Shown here piece by piece: positions 1 to 6,935 of a stretch of 64,000 nucleotides of DNA (within the stretch, counting starts at the first letter, position 1; each line of letters opens with the position of its first letter). A model generated the notes under the pieces. It did not search any database, had not been told where the DNA came from, and was given only the letters and a program-made list of their open reading frames with translations. Location of the stretch: positions 1 through 64,000 of the forward strand of contig JAZUAM010000024.1 in NCBI GenBank assembly GCA_045637985.1. Reading direction: 5' to 3'. Source of the stretch: CAZU01 sp045637985. Lineage in GTDB: Bacteria; Pseudomonadota; Alphaproteobacteria; RF32; CAG-239. The translations under genes and the position numbers were made by a program.

Positions 1-32
1 TAACGCGGGTTCGAGTCCCGCTGGGATCACCA
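1..32 (+). tRNA. tRNA 3' end (partial, identity unknown)
   Basis: The window opens inside a tRNA gene. A five-base-pair T stem (5-9 with 17-21) encloses the loop TTCGAGT (10-16). The 3' acceptor strand TGGGATC (22-28), discriminator A (29) and an encoded CCA (30-32) follow. The anticodon lies outside the window, so the amino acid cannot be named. A strong hairpin with a T-run starts nine bases downstream, which supports a real 3' end. Confidence 0.85.
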
Positions 33-40
33 ATTTGGAG

Positions 41-77
41 AAGGCTGGCAAAATTTTTTGCCAGCCTTACGTTTTTC
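41..77 (+). terminator. Intrinsic terminator of the tRNA
   Basis: A perfect 13-base-pair inverted repeat (41-53 with 56-68) is followed by a T-rich stretch at 72-77. It lies directly behind the tRNA CCA and reads in the same direction. Confidence 0.8.
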
Positions 78-336
78 TGGCTTTGAGACGGTTCGTACGA
101 TTTTAAGGTTTTAGACTGTATATTTTCATTATCATATTCCAATAAGCTTTGATTTGCAATGGTTTGCTTCGGTTCATATTGTTTAACAACTTGTGTCATC
201 AAAATCTTGTCATCCACAAATTCATTAAACGGAAATCTTAATTTATAACTCAATTTCCCTTCAGTTAAGGTAGTATGAATGAAAACAAATTCAGAAGTCA
301 ACGCCTTATTTTTCAACGATTTTCCTAAAATCTACT

Positions 337-369
337 TTTAAATAGATATTGATAGATTTAAATAGATAT
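337..369. repeat. Two 13-bp direct repeats 20 bp apart
   Basis: The sequence TTTAAATAGATAT occurs at 337-349 and again at 357-369. The 20-bp spacing puts both on one face of the helix. They lie just upstream of the minus-strand frame starting at 316, so an operator is possible. The rest of 370-473 shows no gene. Confidence 0.45.
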
Positions 370-473
370 AGCGAGGTAAAAAGTTTTGGATGACTTTGTG
401 TTGTTGGGCTCAAATATGTATATTTTCACTCAAAACCGATAAAATTAATCACAGATACGATTCTTTACAGAGC

Positions 474-514
474 AAAAAAATAAATGTTAAAGAAGATATA
501 TTCTTTAACATTTA
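474..514 (-). terminator. Intrinsic terminator downstream of the first DUF4143 ATPase
   Basis: A perfect 14-bp inverted repeat (481-494 with 501-514, 6-nt loop) is followed on the minus strand by a run of T (positions 481-474). It lies about 100 bases past the ATPase stop. A second inverted repeat of related sequence (AAATGTTAAAC at 573-583 with 605-615) overlaps the stop codon itself. Confidence 0.7.
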
Positions 515-613
515 CTTTGTAATTGGCAGTTTTCCTATGTTTTTATTTTTGCGTTATTAGAGCTTCAATATAAAATGTTAAACTTTGTTTGGTTAAGAAA
601 CATTGTTTAACAT

Positions 614-1846
614 TTACTCGTGCCATAAGCAAGCTGTCGGAACAGCAACCATATCTTCTCCAAAAGATAAAGTATTTTCACCGGAGTATAAAATAATTCC
701 TATAAATTTTTTATCCTTAACAAGATTGTTCTTAAACCATTCCATATGTTTGAAATCTTCTTTAGATATGCGAGAACCTCCTTTAACTTCAATTCCTACC
801 ATATCTCCGTTTCTATCTTCTATGATGAAATCAATTTCACGGTTTTCTCGGTCTCTGTATTGATAGAGGTTATAATCATAATTTAAATCAATTTGTGCTT
901 TAAGTTCGTTAAATACAAAGGTTTCAATAATCTTTCCGTATCTGTCTGCATCTAATGCTACTTGGTCATAATGCCATTTTAATATAGCTGCCATAAGTCC
1001 TGTATCGTTCATATAAAACTTATCACGTTTGCCTACACGGTCGTAATCCGTTCTTATCCATGCAGGAACACGTTCACAAAGATATAACTCTTCAATAAAA
1101 TTGATATATTCTGTTAAAGTCGGTTTTGAAATTTGGCAAGAGGAGCAAATACCTTCTAAATCCATATATTTGCTTGACCAAGCAGCTAAAGTCATCAGAA
1201 CTTGACGAATAGCGTCTTCTCTTTTGATATTTGCAATATCTTTAAGGTCTCTATTTAATAAAGTATGCACATAATCATCATGCCAATCCGCTCTATCTTC
1301 TTTGGATAATAATACCGGTTCAGGATATCCGCCCCTAAAAGCTATTTCTAAGATATTATGCTTGGTGCATTCTTCAATTTTATCAGGAAATTCTTTATTG
1401 AATGCTCTTTCTATAAAGTTTGGTTCAACACCTCTGATTTCTCCTTCGGTTAAAGTTCTTAATCTTAGATTTTTAACACGACCGGCAAGACTTTCGTTTA
1501 CTTCAGGGCGACTGCTGATGTTTGCAGAACCGGTAAGAACAAATTGTCCTTTATCATCATTTTTATCTACAATACGCTTAATTTCAGGAATAAGTAATGG
1601 AGCTTTTTGGATTTCGTCAATAACCATGGTCTTTGCAGAATGCACTAAAAAACCCTTAGGGTCATCTAATGCTGTTTTTAACAAAGTAGTATCATCAAGA
1701 CTTCTCATCGTAAACTGATTGCCTTGCAGAGCTTGTTCTGTTAATGTGGTTTTACCAACTTGTCTTGCTCCGGAAATAATAACAACTCTTCTTGTTGCCA
1801 TTGCTTTTGTTACAATCTTTTTGTTCCATCTGATAAACTTTTCCAT
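614..1846 (-). CDS. DUF4143-type AAA ATPase, first copy
   Basis: This 410-residue protein has the layout of the COG1373 ATPase family. A Walker A motif GARQVGKTT lies near residues 26-34 and a Walker B-like VIDEIQKAP near 75-85. A TGSAN sensor-like motif follows, then a DUF4143 region, and a C-terminal EIDFI...GIEVKGG stretch that resembles a PD-(D/E)XK nuclease core. I chose the ATG at 1846 because GGAG lies just upstream; the frame stays open 35 codons further, but that part overlaps the promoter repeats. The role of this family is not established. It is followed by a terminator and preceded by a striking repeat array. A second, divergent member lies directly upstream on the same strand. 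Confidence 0.9.
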   Translation of the reverse strand: MEKFIRWNKKIVTKAMATRRVVIISGARQVGKTTLTEQALQGNQFTMRSLDDTTLLKTALDDPKGFLVHSAKTMVIDEIQKAPLLIPEIKRIVDKNDDKGQFVLTGSANISSRPEVNESLAGRVKNLRLRTLTEGEIRGVEPNFIERAFNKEFPDKIEECTKHNILEIAFRGGYPEPVLLSKEDRADWHDDYVHTLLNRDLKDIANIKREDAIRQVLMTLAAWSSKYMDLEGICSSCQISKPTLTEYINFIEELYLCERVPAWIRTDYDRVGKRDKFYMNDTGLMAAILKWHYDQVALDADRYGKIIETFVFNELKAQIDLNYDYNLYQYRDRENREIDFIIEDRNGDMVGIEVKGGSRISKEDFKHMEWFKNNLVKDKKFIGIILYSGENTLSFGEDMVAVPTACLWHE

Positions 1847-1870
1847 TTCTATTCTCCGTATGTCTTTATT

Positions 1871-1973
1871 ATTATATAACTTATTTTTTGCAAAAAGTAA
1901 AGCAATATTATCGCATTTTATAAAACAAGTTATCCGCAAAATGTAAAACACATAGTTGCATTTTGCAAAATAC
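1871..1973 (-). promoter_or_regulatory. Promoter with four 14-bp operator-like repeats at 22–23-bp spacing
   Basis: Four related elements lie at 1890-1903, 1913-1926, 1936-1949 and 1958-1973. Read on the plus strand they follow GCAWWWWRTAAAAC, and the last contains the palindrome GCATTTTGCAAAATAC. Start-to-start distances are 23, 23 and 22 bp, close to two helical turns, so all face one side of the DNA. A TATAAT -10 hexamer lies on the minus strand at 1876-1871, so the last repeat overlaps the -35 zone. The arrangement suggests cooperative binding of a regulator in front of the ATPase. Confidence 0.65.
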
Positions 1974-1990
1974 GGTAAAGTAAACTTATT

Positions 1991-3220
1991 CTAATCTTCT
2001 AACAACCAGTCTATAACGTTTATAATTTTAATGCCATCGTCCAATGTTCCTGTTTGTAAAACATCGGTAGTTAAAATTACTTTCGGGTAACTGTCTCCAA
2101 TATTTCTTAAAGCATCTAATTCCCGTTCACGAGTAGCTTCATTAGTAATCATTTCGCTTACTTGATAATATATTTTATCATCACCTTTGATTGCTATAAA
2201 ATCAATTTCTTTATCTTCTATTTTACCGATATAAACCTTATATCCACGACGAAGGAGTTCAAAATATACAATGTTTTCAAGAACTCTACCTGTATCAGAA
2301 ACCTTACTTAAAGTATAATATCTCAATCCCGTATCAACCATATAATATTTTTCAAGGCTTCTTAATAGTTCTTTTCCTTTTATATCATATCGTTGTGCAG
2401 AGTAAAAAATAAATGCTTTTTCCAGTAAATTCAAATATTCCTCAACAAAAGCATTGTTTTTACTGCTGATGCTTTTGTCTGAATATAATGTATTGGTTAT
2501 GCTGTTTGTGCTACTGCGATTTGCAATATTATCAGCCATAAAGCGAATTATTCTTTTAAGTATATTAACATCCTTATTATTTGAATGTGCTAAAATATCT
2601 TTAACCAATACGGTATTATATATTCCGTCTAATGTTTCAGAAACTCTTAATTCATCAAAATTACAATCTATCAATGGAGGCATTCCGCCAAATTTCATAT
2701 ATTGAGCAAATTTTCTCTCTACACTTAAACTTTCAGGAAACTTATAAAATGTAAGAAACTCTTTGAAAGATAACGGATACATCTTAATTTCAACATACCT
2801 TCCGGAAAGAAATGTTGCCAATTCAGAAGAAAGCATATAAGCATTAGAACCTGTAAGATATAAATCAACCTTTGGTTTCAGGCGTAATGAAGCGGCTACT
2901 TTTTCCCAAGATGGAACTTTTTGAATTTCATCTAAAAAGATATAGGTTGGCTTTCCTTTATTGTTTTTTATTTTTTCTTCTAATATTTCATTAAGCCTGT
3001 CTGCCGTCATATCTTTATATTGCATATCTTCAAAATTCATTGAGATAATAGAATTTTTTGCAGCACCATTTGCTTTTAATTCATTTGCAAAATATTCTAA
3101 AACTTTAGATTTGCCGCAACGTCTGATGCCTGTAATAACTTTGATAGTGTCAAAATTATCCCTCCAAGCTCTTAATCGTTCTAAATATAAAGGTCTTTCT
3201 ATTAAATTCTGTTCTGTCAT
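1991..3220 (-). CDS. DUF4143-type AAA ATPase, second copy
   Basis: This 409-residue protein is another COG1373-type ATPase, only distantly similar to its neighbour. It has Walker A GIRRCGKSK, Walker B YIFLDEIQKVP, the family motif LTGSNAYMLSSEL, and a C-terminal DUF4143/nuclease-like part with EIDFIAIKGDDKIYYQV. The ATG at 3220 is chosen because AAAGGAG lies upstream at good spacing; an upstream in-frame ATG at 3250 lacks one. Members of this family often sit in accessory regions, and their cellular function is unknown. There are about 145 bases between this stop and the start of the first copy, filled by the repeat array, so the two are probably separately regulated. Confidence 0.9.
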   Translation of the reverse strand: MTEQNLIERPLYLERLRAWRDNFDTIKVITGIRRCGKSKVLEYFANELKANGAAKNSIISMNFEDMQYKDMTADRLNEILEEKIKNNKGKPTYIFLDEIQKVPSWEKVAASLRLKPKVDLYLTGSNAYMLSSELATFLSGRYVEIKMYPLSFKEFLTFYKFPESLSVERKFAQYMKFGGMPPLIDCNFDELRVSETLDGIYNTVLVKDILAHSNNKDVNILKRIIRFMADNIANRSSTNSITNTLYSDKSISSKNNAFVEEYLNLLEKAFIFYSAQRYDIKGKELLRSLEKYYMVDTGLRYYTLSKVSDTGRVLENIVYFELLRRGYKVYIGKIEDKEIDFIAIKGDDKIYYQVSEMITNEATRERELDALRNIGDSYPKVILTTDVLQTGTLDDGIKIINVIDWLLED

Positions 3221-3268
3221 GGCAATCTCCTTTATTTTAAGTATAATCAAAAAAATATATTTTTCAAC

Positions 3269-3323
3269 AACTTTTTAAGAAAAATCTAAAAAACTTTTAT
3301 TTTTATCTAACTTTTTAAGAAAA
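3269..3323 (-). promoter_or_regulatory. Two 15-bp direct repeats upstream of the second ATPase
   Basis: AACTTTTTAAGAAAA occurs exactly at 3269-3283 and 3309-3323, 40 bp apart, with a weaker AACTTTTA between them at 3292-3299. The sequence differs from the array in front of the first ATPase but its position is the same, 50 to 100 bases upstream of the start codon. An operator is the simplest reading. Confidence 0.5.
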
Positions 3324-3353
3324 CATAATGCTCTCTTAAATGAGCATAAACTA

Positions 3354-3385
3354 AAACCACTACTTTATATAAAAGTAGCGGTTTT
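3354..3385. terminator. Hairpin, possible bidirectional terminator
   Basis: An imperfect inverted repeat pairs AAAACCACTACTTT (from 3354) with AAAAGTAGCGGTTTT (to 3385). No gene ends next to it, so its role is unclear. Confidence 0.35.
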
Positions 3386-3646
3386 GCAGGATAATTTATT
3401 GTTTGGTAGGCTATATTAGCTTTTTATCCTTGTGTTTTTAGCTCAAAGTTTATTTTAAGCGGCAAGAAAAGTTCTTATCATTTGGACTTGCTCTTTCATT
3501 GCCAACACTTCTTCACGATGCTCTAAGAAAAAGTTGATATTGATGACCGATTTTTGTGCGATTTTATTTGATTCCTGCTCACCAATCCAAACAGCAGGCT
3601 CGAAAATGCCTGCTGTTTTTTAGAAAGCTTTTAGTTTAATTCATAT
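3386..3646. other. Intergenic stretch with a plus-strand terminator and no convincing gene
   Basis: The stretch between the second ATPase's upstream region and the kinase-like gene holds no complete gene. On the minus strand a start-less frame of about 50 codons (3455-3616) ends at a TAA at 3455, with text such as FFLEHREEVLAMKEQ. It could be the tail of a decayed gene but is too short to judge. A hairpin at 3589-3618 with a T-run on the plus strand lies at its right end. Confidence 0.4.
3589..3621 (+). terminator. Intrinsic terminator on the plus strand with no gene in front of it
   Basis: AAACAGCAGGC (3589-3599) pairs with GCCTGCTGTTT (3608-3618), and six T residues follow. The T-run is on the plus strand only, while all neighbouring genes are on the minus strand. 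It may end an unseen plus-strand transcript or be left over from a lost gene. Confidence 0.65.
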
Positions 3647-4600
3647 TTAATCCATACCACGACCGGCAACACGTTTGAATGTTGGCATAATATTTGGTAC
3701 TTCATAACGATTTTTTTGTTCTACAGAGATAACGTCTTTAATAAAACCTTCTCGATATTTTTCCGGAATTTGAAGTTTTGTCAGTTGAACTTCCCAAAAC
3801 TTTGCCATTTTATCAGCATCACCGGATAAATAACCTCCAATATCATTCAAATTATTGCGCATTGCACCTCTGATTAATTTATCGGTAATTTCTGTTCTAT
3901 ATCTTATAAGTTCCGGATCTTTTGAATGTTCTTTTTCATAACAGTTTGCTCCGGGGATAAGACCTTTATGAAGATATAGAGGAGTATTAAAACCCTTATA
4001 ATGATGAAGATTTATTCCCGGATGCATTTTGATAAATGGTTGAATATCTATAATAAATGCTTGTTCATCATTAGCCGAATATAAAATATTACCGGTATTA
4101 CAAAACAATCCTCCGCCGGTGTCAATTGAATATTTACGAGATGACAAAAAATGAAGATCGTCAAATAAATAATCAATAGCCTTATCCGGCATATTAGCAA
4201 CCGTTTCGGATAAAATACGTGTTCTGATTAAGGCTTCTTCCGGCTCCGGTTTAGGACGACCTGCTTTATGAACTTCCAACGAAAAACCCGGAGCATATAA
4301 ATTAATTGTCATTAAGGCTCCGTTTTCTATTCTATCATCATTGCCCCAGTAAGCTATCGGTTGAGCATAGTTACGTCCGGCAAAAATATCTTTTTGTTTG
4401 ACAAATGAGATATCTTTAAATTGTTGGCGCAATTCCGATATTTTGGGTGCATAATGGCTAACACGCACCGTATATTGCGGGCTTGTGTGTATTTTATAAA
4501 CTTTGGCCTCTTCCCCTTCTCCCAACGGAGTATCGTACATTGCAGAAATAATCTCGTCGGCAGATGGTAATATTATTTCTTTCGGATATTGAAAACTCAT
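3647..4600 (-). CDS. Protein with possible kinase-like fold
   Basis: This 317-residue protein was not assigned to a named family. Its N-terminus has a glycine-rich segment (PLGEGEEAKVYKI) followed by TVRVS, like the first two strands of a kinase lobe with Arg in the Lys position. Further on, SIDTGGGLFCNTGNILY and then AFIIDIQPF resemble a catalytic loop and a DFG-like metal site. The canonical HRD motif is missing, so activity is uncertain. There is no signal peptide or membrane segment. The ATG at 4600 is chosen because GGAGG lies seven bases upstream; an ATG nine codons earlier overlaps this site. It stands alone between accessory genes. Confidence 0.6.
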   Translation of the reverse strand: MSFQYPKEIILPSADEIISAMYDTPLGEGEEAKVYKIHTSPQYTVRVSHYAPKISELRQQFKDISFVKQKDIFAGRNYAQPIAYWGNDDRIENGALMTINLYAPGFSLEVHKAGRPKPEPEEALIRTRILSETVANMPDKAIDYLFDDLHFLSSRKYSIDTGGGLFCNTGNILYSANDEQAFIIDIQPFIKMHPGINLHHYKGFNTPLYLHKGLIPGANCYEKEHSKDPELIRYRTEITDKLIRGAMRNNLNDIGGYLSGDADKMAKFWEVQLTKLQIPEKYREGFIKDVISVEQKNRYEVPNIMPTFKRVAGRGMD

Positions 4601-4709
4601 TGCGTCCTCCAAATATTGATGGCTCAATATAACAATTTAAAAAAGCATTGTCAATCATTTTGTCTATTTTGGAAAGCTTTTGTCGTAAATATATTTTGTT
4701 TAAAACATT

Positions 4710-4749
4710 ATTCCCCCGTAATGCCGATTGAACAACACTATGGGGGAAT
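4710..4749 (-). terminator. Stem-loop downstream of the duplicated-motif gene
   Basis: ATTCCCCC (4710-4717) pairs with GGGGGAAT (4742-4749) around a 24-nt loop. It begins four bases past the stop codon of the 4753-5361 gene. On the minus strand it is followed by AATGTTTTAAAC rather than a clean T-run, so termination is only a guess. Confidence 0.4.
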
Positions 4750-4752
4750 CTG

Positions 4753-5361
4753 TTATCTTGCGAAAACAATTCTTTTGCGTTTGAAACGTTTGGAACTCTT
4801 CTGATATTCCTGATAGGTTGCAGTAATAGTCTGAAAACTTGCATTTCCTATCCAATGCCAAGAGTTATAGATTTTTCCGATTTTGCCACCAAATCTTTGT
4901 TTTAGGTTGATACAAACTTTGTACCCTCCTATATATAAGGCTCTACCACTATATTGGTTACCATATTTAATATCCAACGTTGCAATCTCACCAATATTCA
5001 AAACCGTATCTTCCAAATCGGGTTCCGGAACGTTTAAAACCAGATTTTTCCGGTTATTGCAAACAGCTTTATTGATTTCATCAGTTAAGGCATATCCTAA
5101 CCAATACCAAACATAGCTTATGACACCAATTTGTCCGCCAAACAAATTTTTTAATGTTTTACATTGCTTGAATGTTCCAATATAACCCGACGGATTTCGT
5201 CGTCCGGTTGAAATAATTGTACCAAAAGCAAGAGCCTTGCTTATCATCTCGACTTGTTCATCAATATCATCAACCGATGATTTTTGATCCAAGCGATTTA
5301 TCCAAGATTTGTAAGCTTTATCAGCTTGTTGTAACAGTTGTTGTTTTCTTTTTTCTTCCAT
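4753..5361 (-). CDS. Unknown protein with an internally duplicated FGG-x-IG...W-x-W motif
   Basis: This 202-residue protein has no recognised family. Its middle contains two copies of one pattern. The first reads LKNLFGGQIGVISYVWYWLG, and the second LKQRFGGKIGKIYNSWHWIG. Each is preceded by a related GYIGTFKQC / LYIGGYKVC stretch, so the repeat unit is about 40 residues. The N-terminal 45 residues are charged and likely helical, and the C-terminus is basic (KRFKRKR). There is no signal peptide. The start at 5361 has only weak upstream purines. It lies between accessory genes and remnants, so acquisition is plausible. Confidence 0.6.
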   Translation of the reverse strand: MEEKRKQQLLQQADKAYKSWINRLDQKSSVDDIDEQVEMISKALAFGTIISTGRRNPSGYIGTFKQCKTLKNLFGGQIGVISYVWYWLGYALTDEINKAVCNNRKNLVLNVPEPDLEDTVLNIGEIATLDIKYGNQYSGRALYIGGYKVCINLKQRFGGKIGKIYNSWHWIGNASFQTITATYQEYQKSSKRFKRKRIVFAR

Positions 5362-5442
5362 AAAAATTAGATAAATTAGAGTGTTAATTATTATTTATTT
5401 TGTTCTTTTGATTACACATAAAATAAAAATCTGTCAATAAAA

Positions 5443-5838
5443 AAGCATTGGACATACCCAAACGAAAATATAAAAACAATAAATCGAGAACGAGCTAATG
5501 CAATTTATTACAGAGATTTTTATAAATGGAACGGACTGGACAAATTACCCTACAAAGTGCGAGGGTTTATTGTTGACTATGGTGCTCCAACAAGCCCGTT
5601 GAACGCAATAAAGACAACTCATAAAGTCTTAGGACTTTCACCTAACGGAAATATTATAGGAAACAATACTTTGAATAAATTTTCACAATTTACTGATGAT
5701 GATTACAGAGAATTTACAGAAAAATACAAAACAGAAATGAAAAATTATTATACTGATTTGACTATTAAAAACCCTGATAATTTAAAATTTCTACAAGGTT
5801 GGTTAAATAGAGCCGAGAGAGCTCACTTAGCAAAATAA
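5443..5838 (+). pseudogene. C-terminal remnant of a GH108 (phage-type) lysozyme
   Basis: The reading frame is open from 5422 to a TAA at 5838, but there is no proper start. The text matches the second half of GH108/PG_binding_3 proteins: INRERANAIYYRDFY, then KLPYKVRGFIVDYGAP, then a helical pattern ending FLQGWLNRAERAH (family usual: F-x-GWLNR). The N-terminal part with the catalytic Glu is absent, and the frame is closed just upstream. A GTG at 5557 could start a 93-residue product, but it lies inside the domain. This is best read as a decayed phage-type endolysin, a relic of a prophage or phage-derived cassette. The family assignment is from recall of the conserved pattern. Confidence 0.65.
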
Positions 5839-5844
5839 TTTTCT

Positions 5845-5868
5845 GCGAGGTTGTTACAACAACCTCGT
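5845..5868. terminator. Hairpin between convergent remnants
   Basis: CGAGGTTGT (5845-5853) pairs with ACAACCTCG (5858-5866), and TAGTATTTCTTT follows on the plus strand. It lies between the GH108 remnant and the stop of the frameshifted lipoprotein gene, so it could serve both. Confidence 0.6.
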
Positions 5869-5877
5869 AGTATTTCT

Positions 5878-6917
5878 TTATTTATTATGTTGGTAAAAAT
5901 GTTTTAATTTTACTCCTTTAGGGAAATAAGGCGATAAATCATCAATATATTTTTTCAATTTTTCAGGAATTTGCGTTATCTTTTTTTCATAAGGAGCATA
6001 AACTATAATATTTTTATTTTCTGATTGAGAAAGGTTTGCGGAAACGAATACTATCCATATCTCGTCTTTGTTTATGTAAAAAGCTGACTCATATATTTTG
6101 AATAAACCTGTAATACCATATGTTTTTAATATGCAGTTTTCACATTCAATTGTATAACTTTTATCGTATAAAGTAACAATCCATGCATCATAATCTTCTT
6201 GTTCCATATTTTGCATAAAATATTCGTTTAATAAAGCATAGCTTGTTGGAAAATTCCATTTAGGATTTTGATTTTTGAAATAATGAAACAAATTAGTTTT
6301 TCCATCATTTGATTTTTCGTATTCTGTACGAAGAGATTTAACATAAAAATTCCATAAACATTCTTCATTCTTATAACATTTATCGCGATTTTTTTGCCAT
6401 ATTTCAGTTTTTTCTTTGGAATAATTAGTTGAAAATTCAATATCTGCTTTTGCTAATTTTTCTGATGAACAAATTGTCTTCTCGGTGCTACTCAACTCAT
6501 TACGCCAACAATCAAAGCTTGTCAAATATCGTAGCGGAGCATCTTTATTTTCGTACGTTCCGCCAATATTCCCTTGTATCCCGCAAAATGTCCGCTTATC
6601 CAATCGACTTCTATACTTTCTTTAGCAAGATCAAGCTTCAATGTTATTTTCTTTATATCTTGCTCGTTATCTGTGTTATAATATTCGGCTTGTGTACCTG
6701 ATATTTTGATAAATCCATCCACATCACAAGTATGTGAACCATGAAAAGTAGAAATAGAAAAATGACATTTGTTATCTTTACAATCAGAAATGTCCAATCC
6801 TCCACCATAAGCAGGTGCATATCTTCCGTATTCCCAACGTCCTTCCCATGGAGATTTTTTTTGACATGAACAAAGAAATATCGTAGATACAATAGTTAAT
6901 AACACAATTTTTTTCAT
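5878..6917 (-). pseudogene. LprI/DUF1311-like lipoprotein gene broken by a frameshift
   Basis: Two overlapping minus-strand frames together make one protein. The first (6917-6522) starts MKKIVLLTIVSTIFLCSC, a lipoprotein signal with Cys at 18, after an AAAGGAG site. It reads to ...FAGYKGILAERT and then runs into a stop. The other frame continues with YENKDAPLRYLTSFDCWRNE, then STEKTICSSEKLAKAD, the Cys-containing pattern of LprI-type lysozyme-inhibitor domains (DUF1311), and on to 5878. One base appears to be missing near 6553-6565. It may be a true pseudogene or a sequencing error. The C-terminal ~120 residues are of no recognised family. A GH108 lysozyme remnant is next to this lysozyme-inhibitor-like gene. 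Confidence 0.65.
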
Positions 6918-6935
6918 AAATTTTCTCCTTTGGGA

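Larger units (their letters stand above)
1..316 (-). other. Open reading frame running off the left edge, antisense to the tRNA
   Basis: On the minus strand a frame stays open for 105 codons from a TTG at 316 to the window edge, with an AGGA at 326-323 six bases upstream of the TTG. The first ~85 codons look like ordinary protein (MKNKALTSEF..., TLTEGKLSYK, LMTQVVKQYEPKQ). The last stretch reads through the terminator and the antisense tRNA (DPSGTRTR), which is the usual artefact of translating a tRNA backwards. No family was recognised. It may be the 5' end of a mobile-element gene cut at a tRNA insertion site, or chance. Confidence 0.3.

Noticed and set aside
3555..3600. Possible tRNA remnant before the terminator (TTTGATTCCTGCTCACCA)
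   Set aside because: The T-stem does not pair and no other arm can be found; only the CACCA and the loop-like text agree, so it stays as a side remark.
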